A stretch of DNA of 47,881 nucleotides from NCBI GenBank assembly GCA_018819265.1, contig JAHJQI010000161.1, positions 1-47,881 of the forward strand. Reading direction: 5' to 3'. The translations under genes were made by a program, and so were the position numbers. The DNA comes from Alphaproteobacteria bacterium. Lineage in GTDB: Bacteria; Pseudomonadota; Alphaproteobacteria; Rhizobiales; Hyphomicrobiaceae. The notes below the pieces were generated by a model. The model was not told the DNA's origin, ran no database searches, and saw only the letters and a list, made by a program, of their open reading frames with translations. Position 1 is the first letter of the stretch. Every line of letters starts with the position of its first letter. Of the stretch, positions 26,486 to 36,646 are shown in pieces.

Positions 26486-27229
26486 ATGAGCGTTGAAATC
26501 GAGACCGCGATGGTGCTGGCCGCCGGCCTCGGCAAACGCATGCGTCCCCTCACCGACACGATGCCGAAGCCGATGGTACCGCTCGCCGGCCGCCCGCTGA
26601 TCGACCACGCCCTCGACCGGCTGGAAGAGGCCGGCATCAAACGCGCCGTCGTCAACGTGCACTACAAGGCGGACGTTCTCGAAGCGCATCTGTCCGCTCG
26701 CACGCGAGCGCGGCGCGGCCCCTTCGTCATCGTCTCGAACGAGCGCGGGCTGCTGCTCGAGACCGGAGGCGGCGTTGCCAAGGCCTTGCCGCTGTTGGGC
26801 GCGCGCCCGTTCCTTATCTGCAATTCCGATACGACCTGGGTCGAGAAGGAAACGCGCAACATTTCGCGTCTCGCCGAAGCCTGGAACGAGGCGGCCATGG
26901 ACTGCCTCCTCCTCCTGGCTCAGAAGGACCGAAGCCTCGGTTACGCAGGCGACGGCGATTTCCACATGGCAGCCGACGGCAAACTCACCCGCCGCGCCGC
27001 CGGAGAACAGACCCCGCTGGTCTTTGCCGGCGTCTCGATCGCCCACCCGCGGCTTTTCGAGGACGCTCCCAGCGGCGCTTTTTCCCTCAACGTCCTTTGG
27101 GACCGCGCCATAGCATGCGGCCGGTTACACGGCATCGTCCTCGACGGCTGGTGGATGCACGTCGGCACGCCGCCGGCACTCTTCGAGGCCGAACGCTTTT
27201 TTGCCGAACTCGATGCGCAGGGGGGCTGA
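26486..27229 (+). CDS. murU: N-acetylmuramate-1-phosphate uridylyltransferase (MurU-like)
   Basis: This 247-residue nucleotidyltransferase begins with the NTP-binding motif AMVLAAGLGKRMRPLTD followed by PKPMVPLAGRPLI, and carries the second metal-binding Asp in FLICNSDTTW. With AmgK it forms UDP-MurNAc from recycled MurNAc, bypassing MurA and giving intrinsic fosfomycin tolerance in bacteria that have it. Function here is inferred from its place directly behind the tsaE-amgK fusion. I start at ATG 26486; ATG 26372 would add 38 residues coded by the tandem repeat, not seen in the family. The addB start follows after 5 nt. Confidence 0.85.
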   Translation: MSVEIETAMVLAAGLGKRMRPLTDTMPKPMVPLAGRPLIDHALDRLEEAGIKRAVVNVHYKADVLEAHLSARTRARRGPFVIVSNERGLLLETGGGVAKALPLLGARPFLICNSDTTWVEKETRNISRLAEAWNEAAMDCLLLLAQKDRSLGYAGDGDFHMAADGKLTRRAAGEQTPLVFAGVSIAHPRLFEDAPSGAFSLNVLWDRAIACGRLHGIVLDGWWMHVGTPPALFEAERFFAELDAQGG

Positions 27230-27234
27230 CCGGA

Positions 27235-30200
27235 ATGCCATCCGACCTGCGCGCAAAAATCTACACGGTGCCGACCGGCACGCCGTTTCTGCCCGCACTC
27301 GTGCGCGCGATTCTCAACGGCGACCTGCCGCGCCCAGGCGGACCGAAACCGGACGCGCTCGATCTTTCGGGCTACACCGTGATCCTGCCGACAAGGCGCG
27401 CCGAACGCGCTGCTGCCGAAGCCTGCCTTTCGGTCACCGGCCGCAGCGCCATGCTGTTGCCGCGCATTCGCGCCATTGCCGGCCCGGACGAAGACAGCCT
27501 GTTGATCGGCGCAGCCGCCTCGGCTTCCGGTATCGGGGCCGGCACCCTGCAGGCATTGGAATTGCCGCCCGCCATCGACAAGACGGAACGCTTGTTGCTG
27601 TTGACCCGCCTGGTGCTGCAATGGTCGGCGGCCCTGCGTCAGACCGCAGGCGGTGCGCGCGGCGATACAACAGCCGAAGCCGGTGCACGTACGCCCGCTC
27701 AGGCCGCCGCCATGGCCCGCGAGCTTGCCGACCTGATGGACCTCGTCGAGCGCGAGGGCAGGAGCCTCGATGGCATCGCTTCCCTTGTGCCCGACAACTT
27801 TTCCGCGCATTGGCAAAAGAGCCTCGACTTTCTCAGGATCATCACCGAGTTCTGGCCACACGTTCTGGCCGAGCGCGGCTGCCTGTCTCCCTGGGACCGC
27901 CAGAATAAGTTGCTCGCCGCCGAGGCCGAACGCCTTCGCGCCGCGCCGCCGGAAGGCCCGGTGATTGTTGCGGGCGTGACGGGCTCCATTCCCGCCACCG
28001 TCGAACTGATACGCGCGGTCGCAGGCCTCGATCAAGGCGCCATCGTGCTCGCCGGTCTCGACCTCGGTCTTGACGAGGAAAGCTGGGAGAGAATCGCCCC
28101 CGGCCACCCCGAACACCCCGAGTTCGGTTTGCAGAAACTGCTGGAAGCGCTCGACGTTCCGCGTGCCGATGTCGTGATCCTGCCCGCGGCCGAAGCTCGC
28201 GAATCTTTGAAAATACGAGCTGGCTTCATCGGCGAGGCGATGCGCCCGACCGAGACGACGGCCAAGTGGCGCGACTGGGTGGTGGCCGCGGATCGCGACG
28301 CCGTCGCGAAGGGTTTCGAAAACGTCAGCCTGATCGAGGCGGCCAGTCCGCAAGAGGAAGCCGAGGCGATCGCGCTGATCATGCGCGAGGCCGCCGAACA
28401 CGCCGACAAGTCGGCGGCCCTCGTCACCCCCGACCGTCTCCTCGCGCGCCGCGTCGCGATCCGCCTTGAAGCCTGGGGCATCCGCGTCGACGACAGCGCC
28501 GGCCGTCCATTCGCCAAAACCGTGCCGGGAGCCTTCCTCGAACTCGTCATCGACGCCGTCGCCAGGGACTTCTCGCCGGTCGCGACGATGGCGCTGTTGA
28601 AGCACCCTCTCGCCCGCTTCGGCATGTCCGCCCGCGAAGTTCGCTTCGCCGCCCGCGCCCTTGAACTTGCCGCCTTCCGCACCGCGTATATCGGCGCCGG
28701 CATCGAAGGCATCGAAAGCGCCCTCGATAGGGCCCGCGACGAGATCGACGCCCGCGAGCGCCGCGATATGGCCGCAGAACGGCTTTGGGGCGAGGATTGG
28801 GAGCGCGCTCATGCTCTGCTCGACCGCCTGCGGGAAGCCTGCGCGCCGCTGACCGAGGCCTTCTGCGACAACGCCGAACGCCCGCTCAGCGATTTCGCGG
28901 CTCGCCACGTCAGGGTTGCCGAACTGGCAAGCCGCCTCACCGATGAAGAGATCGAGGCCGGCGCCGAACCCGAACTCTATTCCAAGGAGGCAGGAGAAGC
29001 CGCGTCCGGTTTTTTCACCAACCTCCTCGCTTGCGCCGGCGCCTCACCCGACATCGCGGCAAACGACTACCCCGATCTCTACCGCGGCCTCATTTCCACC
29101 CTGCCGCCCGTCATCCCGCGCGTGCCCAAACACCCCCGACTGTCGATCTGGGGGCCGATGGAATCGCAACTCCTCACAGCCGATGTCGTCATTCTCGGGT
29201 CGCTCAACGAGACCACATGGCCCGATGCGACCGACCCCGGCCCCTGGCTCAATCGCCCGATGCGGATCGAGATGGGCTTGCCGTCGCCGGAAGAGGAGAC
29301 CGGTCGCGAGGCGCGCGATTTCATTGCCCTCATGGGCGCCGGCGAAGTCTTCCTGACGCGGGCCAGGAAGGTCGACGGCGTGCCGAGCGTTCCGTCCCGC
29401 TGGCTCATGCGCATGAATGCGCTGTTCGCCGGCCTTGATCTGAAGGATGCGCTGAGGCCTGGCGAACCGTGGCTGCAATGGGCCCGCTTTCGCGATTTCG
29501 CCGAGTCGAGACCGCCCGCAGCCCGGCCCGAGCCGCGCCCGCCGCTTGCCGCCCGTCCGCGCCGCATGTCCGTCTCCGGGGTCGAGCGCTGGATCGCCAA
29601 CCCTTATGCGATTTACGCCGGCGAGATCCTGAAGCTGAAAGTGCTGCCGCAGCTTGGCGCCGAACCCGACGCGGCCCTCAGGGGGACGATTCTGCACAAG
29701 GCAATGTCCGCATTCACGACCGAACACACAAAGTCAATGCCGCCCGACGCCGATAAGGTTCTGACCGCGAAAGCGGCACACATCCTGCGCGCCTATTCCA
29801 GCCACCCGCGTATTGCCGCGTTCTGGCTGCCGCGCTTTGCACGTTTCGCCGAGTGGTTCGCCGAAACCGAGCCCGGCCGTCGTGACGGTATCGAGCAGAT
29901 CCTGACAGAGGTCGCAGGCGAGTTGACGTTCGCCGCTCCCGGCGGAGACTTCACGTTGACCGCCCGTGCCGACCGTCTCGACGTTTCGAATGCTGGCGTG
30001 ATCATCACCGACTACAAGACCGGCAATCCCCCAACGGACAATCCGGTCAACAAACTCCGGCACCCCCAGTTGCCGCTCGAAGCAGCGATTCTCGCCGCCG
30101 GCGGCTTCGCGACGGTATCGGAAGCGAAAGTCGCCGGTCTGCGCTACATCAAGGCCTCCGGCGGCGAGCCGCCAGGAACCGAGCGCGTCGTCAAGGCCGA

Positions 30201-30408
30201 CGCGGGCGAAGCCGCACTCGCCGAGGCCGCACTCGCCGCTCTCAAACAACTCGTCGCCCGCTACGATCGGCTCGATACCCCATACGCCGCCGTCCGCCGC
30301 GACGGCTACAGCTACGATTATGATGACTATGCCCACCTCGCCCGCGTTGCCGAATGGGCGCAGGCCGCCGATGCAACCGCAACCGGCGAAGGGAGCGAAG
30401 GCCGATGA
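27235..30408 (+). CDS. addB: Double-strand break repair protein AddB
   Basis: This 1057-residue subunit of the AddAB helicase-nuclease processes double-strand ends for RecA-dependent repair. It is of the alphaproteobacterial type: an N-terminal helicase-like region without an obvious full Walker A (VILPTRRAERAAAEA instead), and a C-terminal RecB-like nuclease with RGTILHKAM and VIITDYKTGNPPTDN (catalytic Asp and Lys). I saw no cysteine cluster for an iron-sulphur site at the C terminus. The start ATG 27235 lies 5 nt after murU, and the stop overlaps addA by 4 nt (ATGA). Confidence 0.93.
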   Translation: MPSDLRAKIYTVPTGTPFLPALVRAILNGDLPRPGGPKPDALDLSGYTVILPTRRAERAAAEACLSVTGRSAMLLPRIRAIAGPDEDSLLIGAAASASGIGAGTLQALELPPAIDKTERLLLLTRLVLQWSAALRQTAGGARGDTTAEAGARTPAQAAAMARELADLMDLVEREGRSLDGIASLVPDNFSAHWQKSLDFLRIITEFWPHVLAERGCLSPWDRQNKLLAAEAERLRAAPPEGPVIVAGVTGSIPATVELIRAVAGLDQGAIVLAGLDLGLDEESWERIAPGHPEHPEFGLQKLLEALDVPRADVVILPAAEARESLKIRAGFIGEAMRPTETTAKWRDWVVAADRDAVAKGFENVSLIEAASPQEEAEAIALIMREAAEHADKSAALVTPDRLLARRVAIRLEAWGIRVDDSAGRPFAKTVPGAFLELVIDAVARDFSPVATMALLKHPLARFGMSAREVRFAARALELAAFRTAYIGAGIEGIESALDRARDEIDARERRDMAAERLWGEDWERAHALLDRLREACAPLTEAFCDNAERPLSDFAARHVRVAELASRLTDEEIEAGAEPELYSKEAGEAASGFFTNLLACAGASPDIAANDYPDLYRGLISTLPPVIPRVPKHPRLSIWGPMESQLLTADVVILGSLNETTWPDATDPGPWLNRPMRIEMGLPSPEEETGREARDFIALMGAGEVFLTRARKVDGVPSVPSRWLMRMNALFAGLDLKDALRPGEPWLQWARFRDFAESRPPAARPEPRPPLAARPRRMSVSGVERWIANPYAIYAGEILKLKVLPQLGAEPDAALRGTILHKAMSAFTTEHTKSMPPDADKVLTAKAAHILRAYSSHPRIAAFWLPRFARFAEWFAETEPGRRDGIEQILTEVAGELTFAAPGGDFTLTARADRLDVSNAGVIITDYKTGNPPTDNPVNKLRHPQLPLEAAILAAGGFATVSEAKVAGLRYIKASGGEPPGTERVVKADAGEAALAEAALAALKQLVARYDRLDTPYAAVRRDGYSYDYDDYAHLARVAEWAQAADATATGEGSEGR

Positions 30409-33400
30409 CAGACGACTCGGCTGTGAGGATCCACGCCGCCCTCGACGATACCACCCGTCGCCAGCGCGAAGCCTCCGATCCGCATTCTTCCGCTTGGGTC
30501 AGCGCCAACGCCGGCACCGGCAAGACGCACGTCCTGACATCGCGCACCCTGCGCCTGCTTCTCGCCGGCACGCCGCCCGAACGCATCCTCTGCCTCACCT
30601 ACACCAAGGCGGCAGCCGCAGAGATGTCGACGCGTGTCTTCAATCGCCTCGCCGGCTGGGTCACCGAGCCCGACTCGGTGCTCGACGAAGAGCTGACGAA
30701 ACTTCTCGGCCGCGCCCCCGGCCCGCAGGAGCGTTTCACCGCGCGCACGCTCTTCACGCGCGCCATCGAGACGCCGGGCGGGCTCAAGGTGCAGACCATC
30801 CATGCCTTCTGCGAGCGTCTGCTGCAGCGCTTCCCGATGGAGGCGGGCGTCGCGCCGGGTTTCGCGACGCTCGACGACGATCTCGGGCGCACGCTGAAGC
30901 GCGAAGCCATCGACCGGACGATTTCCGAAGCGCTCGCCGATCCCGGGAGCCCGCTTGGCAATGCAATGAAGCGGGCCGTCGCCTATGCCGCCGAACAGCG
31001 TTTTGAGGATGTGCTGAGTGAGGCCATCGCGGACCGCCGCTGGCTCGGCGGGATCGCACAGGCCGCCCGCGAGACATCGCCTGGCAACGACAAGCTGGCC
31101 GCCCATGCGGCGATGCTGCGCAAGGTTCTCGGCGTCAGCGATGGTGTGACGCTAGACGATTTGAACGCGGAAATGGCCGGAGTGTTGACCGAGGGCACGC
31201 TGGACTCCGCCATTCGTGTCCTCGGTGGCAGCACGGCAAAGACTGATCTGCGGCTTGCCGACCTTCTCGCACAAGCCAAAGCTTCCGGAGCCCGGCGAAA
31301 GAAGATCAATTCTCTCAAATCCGCTTTGCTGACAAACGAAGGTTTTCCGCGAAAGAACCTCGGCACCAAGGCGATCCAGGAAGCCGAGCGAGGTCTCTGC
31401 GATAAGCTCGGCGATGGCGCCATCAGGCTCGCCGAGCTGCTGCGCGAAGAAATTGCCTTGAAATGCGTCGAGGCAACTCTGGCGCTCGTCACGCTTGCAG
31501 GACGTGTCTTCAAGCACTTCACCGACGCCAAGGAGCGCCGCGCCGCGCTCGACTTCGACGACCTGATCGAGAAGGCGGTCGAGCTGCTGAACTCGGACGA
31601 AACCGGCGCCACCGACTGGGTTCTCTACAAACTCGACGGCGGCATTGATCACATCCTCGTCGACGAATCCCAGGACACCAGCCCCGAGCAGTGGCGAATC
31701 GTCCAATCGCTCGCCTCCGAGTTCTTTTCCGGCGAATGTGCGCACGAAACCCGCCGCACCATGTTTGCGGTCGGCGACGAGAAGCAGTCGATCTATTCGT
31801 TCCAGGGCGCCGCGCCTGAGATGTTCGCCCAGATGGGCAAGGCCTTCGCGGAGCTTGCCAAAGGCAGCGGGCAGACTTTGCGCGAGGTGCCGCTCGATTT
31901 GTCGTTCCGTACCGTCGCCCCGGTCCTCGAATCGGTCGATCGTGTCTTCGCCGATGCGAACCGCACGCCGGGCTTGAGCGGTTCCGGCCGCGCCATCCAT
32001 CACGCCGTCAAGCGTTTGGGAGAAGCCGGTCTTGTCGAGATCTGGCAAACCGAACGCCCTGACGACCAGGAGGCGACCGAAGCCTTCGAGCCGCTCGGCG
32101 AACGACCGGCCGCAACCCCGGTCGAGCGCCTTGCCGCACGCATTGCCGGCACGATCCACAACTGGATCGAATCCGGCGAGATGCTGCCCGCCAAGGGCCG
32201 CCCGATCCGCCCCGGCGACGTCCTCATCCTGTGCCGCAAGCGGCGCCCGTTCGCTGCTCCGATGGTCGCCGCCCTGAAGGCGCGCGGCATCCCGGTCGCC
32301 GGCGCCGACCGCCTCGTCCTTACCCAGCAGCTCGCCGTCCAGGACCTAATCGCGCTCGGCGATTTCACGACATTGCCCGAGGATGACCTGACGCTTGCGG
32401 CGCTTTTGAAGAGCCCCATCATCGGCCTCGATGAGGAGGCCCTCTTCGAACTCGCCTACAAGCGCAAGGGTGCCTTGTGGAAAGCGTTGATGGCGAAACG
32501 CAACGACAGCCCGGCCTACGCCGAGGCTGCCAGGCGGCTCGTCGATCTGCGTCAGCGCGCCGACTTCCTGCCGCCTTTCGAATTCTATGCCAAGGCGCTC
32601 GACGAGGACGGCCTGAGGCATCGCCTGTTGTCCCGGTTGGGGCATGAAGCCGCCGACCCGATCGACGAGTTCTTAAACCTGGCCATCGCCTATGACGAAC
32701 GCGAGGCGCCCTCGCTGACCGGGTTCCTGTCCTGGCTGCGCGAGGCCGACCGCGAGATAAAGCGCGACATGGAGCAGGGCGCCAACGAGGTCCGCGTCAT
32801 GACCGTGCACGCTTCGAAGGGCCTCGAAGCGCCGATCGTGTTCCTGCCGGACACCTGCACGACAGCCTCTGCCGGCGGCGCCGGCGATCCGCTGACAAAA
32901 CTCGTCGACGCTCCGCATGGCGGTGATGCCGCCCCGCCGCGCACCTGGACCATCAACGGGGCGAGCGCCATAACGGCCATCAAGGATGCCCGCGATGCCA
33001 GGAAGCTGAAGGATGAGGAGGAACTGAACAGACTGCTCTACGTCGCCATGACGCGGGCCGAAGACCGCCTCTACGTCGCCGGTTTTGAAGGCAGGAAGGC
33101 CCGCCCCGCCAATTGCTGGTACGACAAGGTGCGCGGCGGGCTGGAACCGTCGATGCAGGCCGTCGCCGGGCCTGACGGTCGCGAGATTCTGCGCCTCGAA
33201 TGCCCGCAGGCGGCTCCGCCCGCCGAGGCCCGCGCCCATGGCTCGGTTGCCGGCGCGCCATTGCCGCCGCCGGACTGGGCGCGCCGCAAAGCCCCGCGTT
33301 CGCCGTCTGTCCTGTTGCCGCTCGCCCCTTCGCAGCTCATACCCTACGAATCCGACCCCGAAGGCGAACCGGTCGCCGGCCCCACCCGACCGGCTTCCCG

Positions 33401-34001
33401 CGGCGTCCCCGACGAACCCTCCGCAACCTCGCCGGGTGAAGCCGCCGGCGACCGGGATCGCTTTCTGCGCGGAACGCTGACGCACGCGCTGTTCGAACAT
33501 CTGCCCGGCATCCCTTCCGAGCATCGCGAACGCGCGGCGGGTGCGTTTCTCGCCGCGCGCGGCAATGCGCTTTCCGCCCGCGTCCGCAGCGCCATCTCCA
33601 GCGAGGTCGGCGCGGTCCTCCAGCATCCCGACTTCGCCGCACTGTTCGGCCCGCGCAGCCGCGCCGAAGTCGCCATCGCCGCGAAGCTGGAGCGGCCCGA
33701 CGGCAAGGGTCCGCCCCTGAGCCTCGCCGGATCGATCGACCGCCTCGCCGAAGTCGACGGGGCGTATTTCATCGTCGATTACAAAACGAACCGCGATGTG
33801 CCTTCTGGCCCCGACACCATAGCCGCGGCCTACCTTCTCCAGCTTGCCGCCTACCGGCTGGCACTGAAGGCGATTGAACCTGATCGGGTGGTCCGCGCCG
33901 CCTTGCTGTGGACGCGGGTGCCGCGTCTCATCGAGGTTCCGGCAGCAAAGCTCGATGAGGCCGAGCAGCAATTGTGGGTACTGTCGGCAGCCTTACCTTG
34001 A
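30405..34001 (+). CDS. addA: Double-strand break repair helicase AddA
   Basis: This 1198-residue UvrD-like helicase-nuclease is the partner of AddB. It has Walker A SANAGTGKT (about residues 33-41), TYTKAAAAEM motif Ia, the ILVDESQDTSPEQW Walker B region, GDEKQSIYSFQGA motif III, VMTVHASKGLEAPIVFLPD motif V and LLYVAMTRAEDRLYV motif VI. The C-terminal RecB-type nuclease has the catalytic IVDYKTN. Translation is coupled to addB by ATGA. A Pro-rich, variable linker (about residues 940-1010) separates helicase and nuclease. Everything needed for function appears intact. Confidence 0.95.
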   Translation: MTDDSAVRIHAALDDTTRRQREASDPHSSAWVSANAGTGKTHVLTSRTLRLLLAGTPPERILCLTYTKAAAAEMSTRVFNRLAGWVTEPDSVLDEELTKLLGRAPGPQERFTARTLFTRAIETPGGLKVQTIHAFCERLLQRFPMEAGVAPGFATLDDDLGRTLKREAIDRTISEALADPGSPLGNAMKRAVAYAAEQRFEDVLSEAIADRRWLGGIAQAARETSPGNDKLAAHAAMLRKVLGVSDGVTLDDLNAEMAGVLTEGTLDSAIRVLGGSTAKTDLRLADLLAQAKASGARRKKINSLKSALLTNEGFPRKNLGTKAIQEAERGLCDKLGDGAIRLAELLREEIALKCVEATLALVTLAGRVFKHFTDAKERRAALDFDDLIEKAVELLNSDETGATDWVLYKLDGGIDHILVDESQDTSPEQWRIVQSLASEFFSGECAHETRRTMFAVGDEKQSIYSFQGAAPEMFAQMGKAFAELAKGSGQTLREVPLDLSFRTVAPVLESVDRVFADANRTPGLSGSGRAIHHAVKRLGEAGLVEIWQTERPDDQEATEAFEPLGERPAATPVERLAARIAGTIHNWIESGEMLPAKGRPIRPGDVLILCRKRRPFAAPMVAALKARGIPVAGADRLVLTQQLAVQDLIALGDFTTLPEDDLTLAALLKSPIIGLDEEALFELAYKRKGALWKALMAKRNDSPAYAEAARRLVDLRQRADFLPPFEFYAKALDEDGLRHRLLSRLGHEAADPIDEFLNLAIAYDEREAPSLTGFLSWLREADREIKRDMEQGANEVRVMTVHASKGLEAPIVFLPDTCTTASAGGAGDPLTKLVDAPHGGDAAPPRTWTINGASAITAIKDARDARKLKDEEELNRLLYVAMTRAEDRLYVAGFEGRKARPANCWYDKVRGGLEPSMQAVAGPDGREILRLECPQAAPPAEARAHGSVAGAPLPPPDWARRKAPRSPSVLLPLAPSQLIPYESDPEGEPVAGPTRPASRGVPDEPSATSPGEAAGDRDRFLRGTLTHALFEHLPGIPSEHRERAAGAFLAARGNALSARVRSAISSEVGAVLQHPDFAALFGPRSRAEVAIAAKLERPDGKGPPLSLAGSIDRLAEVDGAYFIVDYKTNRDVPSGPDTIAAAYLLQLAAYRLALKAIEPDRVVRAALLWTRVPRLIEVPAAKLDEAEQQLWVLSAALP

Positions 34002-34108
34002 CGCGTCCCCATGCCGACCTTACTTACGGGCAACTTGTCCGACCCGGAATCGGGCGGATTGAGCCTGGACAAGACATCCGGGCCAGAAAAAACAGAGGAG
34101 AACGGATC

Positions 34109-34432
34109 ATGGCGACCACAGTAACGGATGGTGATTTCGAATCCGTCGTTTTGAAGTCAGACAAGCCCGTGCTGGTTGACTTCTTCGCGGAGTGGTGCGG
34201 GCCCTGCAAGGCCATGGCACCGGCTCTCGAACAGGTCGCCGATGCTCTCAAAGACAGCGTCAAGGTCGTCAAGGTCGACGTCGACCAGAGCCCTGGCATC
34301 GCCCAAACCTACAACGTGCGCGCCATGCCGACACTGATGGTCTTCAGCGGCGGCAAGGTCGTCGCCCAACACGTCGGCGCCATGACGCAGCGCGCTTCCC
34401 TCGAGAAGTGGCTGACATCCTCGGTGGCCTGA
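34109..34432 (+). CDS. trxA: Thioredoxin
   Basis: This 107-residue classical thioredoxin has the active site WCGPCK (Cys 30 and Cys 33), the cis-proline loop RAMPTLMVF and the usual fold length. It reduces disulphides in ribonucleotide reductase, peroxiredoxins and others in the cytoplasm. The start ATG 34109 has AGAGGAG at 34094-34100, and a longer upstream frame is not needed. It follows addA by 107 nt, a conserved neighbourhood in alphaproteobacteria. A strong stem-loop follows. Confidence 0.96.
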   Translation: MATTVTDGDFESVVLKSDKPVLVDFFAEWCGPCKAMAPALEQVADALKDSVKVVKVDVDQSPGIAQTYNVRAMPTLMVFSGGKVVAQHVGAMTQRASLEKWLTSSVA

Positions 34433-34458
34433 CGCATCGAGTTGCGTTTGCCGATAAT

Positions 34459-34497
34459 ATGGGCCGCGCTCGCAGATAGCTGCGCGGCCCATTTCAG
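34459..34497 (+). terminator. Terminator behind trxA
   Basis: ATGGGCCGCGC (34459-34469) and GCGCGGCCCAT (34482-34492) form a perfect 11-bp stem, followed by a short TTT. It lies between the convergent trxA and metW genes and may serve both directions; the T run is weak. Confidence 0.7.
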
Positions 34498-34675
34498 TAT
34501 TCAGGCTTCGAGTTCGGTCGCGCGCGGCAGCTGGCCCTAATTCAAACGTCGCGCGCGGCAGTGGCTGCTGGATGACGGAGTTTATGCGAACTCCGCGGTG
34601 ATCGCCGCAGGCGATAAGGCCGCAAGGCGGCCCGGCGCGAGCGCCACCCCCTGGAAGCGCGACCAGCGTGTGAGA

Positions 34676-35332
34676 TCAAATATGATGCCGGCGGCGCAGG
34701 CGGAACACCGCCTTCTCGCCGAACATGTTATGCAGCGTCACCGACTTTTTGATCGGCAGGCGCCGCCCGGCGCTATTGAAGGCGACCGCCTCTTCGACGA
34801 CGGTGTCGAGGACATCGCAGAGTTCGACGAAATCGCGGATCGTGCACAGATGCGAATCCGGGCTCGCATACCACGGCTCGGGAAGGTTCGGCGTGCGCGG
34901 CATACGCCCGTTGAAAAGCAGGTCCGTGCGGATTTTCCAGTGGCCGAAATTCGGAAACGAAACGATCGCCCGCCGCCCGATGCGCAACAGGTTGACCAGC
35001 ACGTCCCGCGGTTTCAGCGTTGCCTGGATCGTCAGCGACAGCACGGCATAGTCGAACGCCTGGTCGGGGTAATCGTCGAGGTCGTTATCGGCATTGCCCT
35101 GGATGACGGAAAGACCGCGCGCCACGCACGCGTTCACCCGCTCGCGCGACAACTCCATGCCGCGCCCGTCGACCGCCTTGGTATCGGCCAGCAGTTGCAG
35201 CAACGCGCCATCCCCGCAGCCGACATCGAGGACGCGGCTCCCCGGCGCGACCATTTCCGCAATCAAGAGGTGGTCGACGCGATGGCTCTGGTGCAGGCCG
35301 GCATCGGCGGCCGTCTTGGATTTGTCGAGCAT
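34676..35332 (-). CDS. metW: Methionine biosynthesis protein MetW
   Basis: This 218-residue protein of the MetW family has a Rossmann methyltransferase-like fold: SAM-binding motif VLDVGCGDGALL (about residues 34-45), GRGMELS, and the family blocks YAVLSLTIQ, PNFGHWKIR and RMPRTPNLPEPWY. MetW is needed with MetX for full homoserine acyltransferase activity in several proteobacteria. It lies 13 nt behind metX and is read from the same riboswitch-controlled transcript. Its own catalytic activity is unproven in the family. Confidence 0.93.
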   Translation of the reverse strand: MLDKSKTAADAGLHQSHRVDHLLIAEMVAPGSRVLDVGCGDGALLQLLADTKAVDGRGMELSRERVNACVARGLSVIQGNADNDLDDYPDQAFDYAVLSLTIQATLKPRDVLVNLLRIGRRAIVSFPNFGHWKIRTDLLFNGRMPRTPNLPEPWYASPDSHLCTIRDFVELCDVLDTVVEEAVAFNSAGRRLPIKKSVTLHNMFGEKAVFRLRRRHHI

Positions 35333-35345
35333 GGCGCGCGTCTCC

Positions 35346-36536
35346 TCAGGCTGCCGGAAGGCCGCGCTTTTGCGCGCACGAATTGATGAAGCCGGTCATC
35401 GTTGCGAAGAACTTCGGTTCGTTCAATAGAAAGGCGTCATGGCCCGCGTTGCTCTCGATCTCGACGAACGAGACGTTGGCGGCAACAGCGTTTAGCGCCT
35501 GCACGATCTCGCGGCTTTCCCGCGTCGGATAGAGCCAGTCGGAGGTGAACGAGACGACGCAGAAGCGCGACTGCGTACCCCGGAAGGCTTCCGCCAGCAC
35601 GTCGCCGTGTTCGGCGGCCATGTCGAAATAGTCCATCGCCCGCGTGATATAGAGGTAGCTGTTGGCATCGAACCGGTCGACGAATGTCGAGCCCTGGTGG
35701 CGCAGGTAGCTTTCGACCTGGAAGTCGGCGTCGAACGAAAACGTCCGGTCGGTGCGGTTCTGCAGGTTGCGGCCGAACTTCTCGTGCAGCGCATCTTCCG
35801 AAAGATACGTGATGTGTGCCGCCATGCGCGCCACCGCGAGGCCGTTGCGAGGCACGACGCCGTGTTTCAGGTAGTCGCCGCGCATCCAGTTCGGATCGGC
35901 CATCACCGCCTGGCGGCCGACTTCGTGGAAGGCGATATTCTGCGAGGAATGCCAGGCCGCCGCCGCGATCGGCACGGCAGCGAACACGCGCTCCTTGTGC
36001 CGTGCGGCCCATTCAAGCACCTGCATGCCTCCCATCGATCCGCCGATCACAGCGAACAACTGGTCGATACCGAGGTGATCGACAAGGCGGGCCTGTGCAT
36101 CGACCATGTCGCCAATCGTGATGACCGGGAAGGTCAGCCCATAGGCTTCACCCGTTTCCGGGTTGATCGAAGCCGGACCCGTGGAACCCTGGCACCCCCC
36201 CAGGATGTTCGCACAGATGACGAAGAAGCGGTTCGTGTCGACCGGCTTGCCGGGACCGACAAGCAGCGACCACCAGCCCGGCTTGCCGGTCATCGGGTTG
36301 CGGTTGGCGACGTGCTGGTCGCCGGTCAGGGCGTGGCAGATGAGGATGGCATTCGATCTGTCGGCGTTGAGCGTGCCGTAAGTATTGTAGGCGATGGTGA
36401 AAGGCTGCAACGTCTTGCCGTTGTCGAGATCGAGCGCATCGGTGAACACAACCGTATCCATGACCGGCGTAACGCCATCGCCATCGATGTCGTCACGAGC
36501 AGTGTCGATTGGAGGGGCAGTCGTCTTTGCCGTCAT
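35346..36536 (-). CDS. metX: Homoserine O-acyltransferase MetX
   Basis: This 396-residue alpha/beta-hydrolase-fold enzyme acylates homoserine, the first step committed to methionine. The nucleophile is Ser 167 in GGSMGG. The conserved [14 protein letters not shown] block (about 110-123) and a C-terminal His in [10 protein letters not shown] complete the picture. MetX proteins may use acetyl-CoA or succinyl-CoA, and sequence inspection alone does not settle which. I prefer ATG 36536; a TTG at 36548 is directly preceded by AAGG, leaving no spacing. The SAM-II aptamer in the leader indicates feedback by S-adenosylmethionine. Confidence 0.93.
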   Translation of the reverse strand: MTAKTTAPPIDTARDDIDGDGVTPVMDTVVFTDALDLDNGKTLQPFTIAYNTYGTLNADRSNAILICHALTGDQHVANRNPMTGKPGWWSLLVGPGKPVDTNRFFVICANILGGCQGSTGPASINPETGEAYGLTFPVITIGDMVDAQARLVDHLGIDQLFAVIGGSMGGMQVLEWAARHKERVFAAVPIAAAAWHSSQNIAFHEVGRQAVMADPNWMRGDYLKHGVVPRNGLAVARMAAHITYLSEDALHEKFGRNLQNRTDRTFSFDADFQVESYLRHQGSTFVDRFDANSYLYITRAMDYFDMAAEHGDVLAEAFRGTQSRFCVVSFTSDWLYPTRESREIVQALNAVAANVSFVEIESNAGHDAFLLNEPKFFATMTGFINSCAQKRGLPAA

Positions 36537-36588
36537 CGTCGAGCGCAACCTTAAAACCGGCCGGCTCGATCCTTTTCAGGAGGCGCGG

Positions 36589-36646
36589 CCTTTTTAGCGA
36601 GTTGTTTTACGTGGCTGCAAGCCGGCCGGCCAAATCACCACGAGAG
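36589..36646 (-). promoter_or_regulatory. SAM-II riboswitch upstream of metX
   Basis: Read on the minus strand, P1 pairs CGTGG (36642-36638) with CCACG (36614-36610). The invariant TGATTTG (36637-36631), TTGCA (36620-36616), TAAAACAA and GCTAAAAAGG (36598-36589) occur in the SAM-II (metA) consensus order. The aptamer lies about 53 nt before the metX start. SAM-II elements bind S-adenosylmethionine through a pseudoknot and turn down methionine genes in alphaproteobacteria. Confidence 0.93.

Noticed and set aside
26941..28908. Long minus-strand ORF of 655 codons
   Set aside because: It is antisense to murU and addB, which are well supported by motifs and operon structure.
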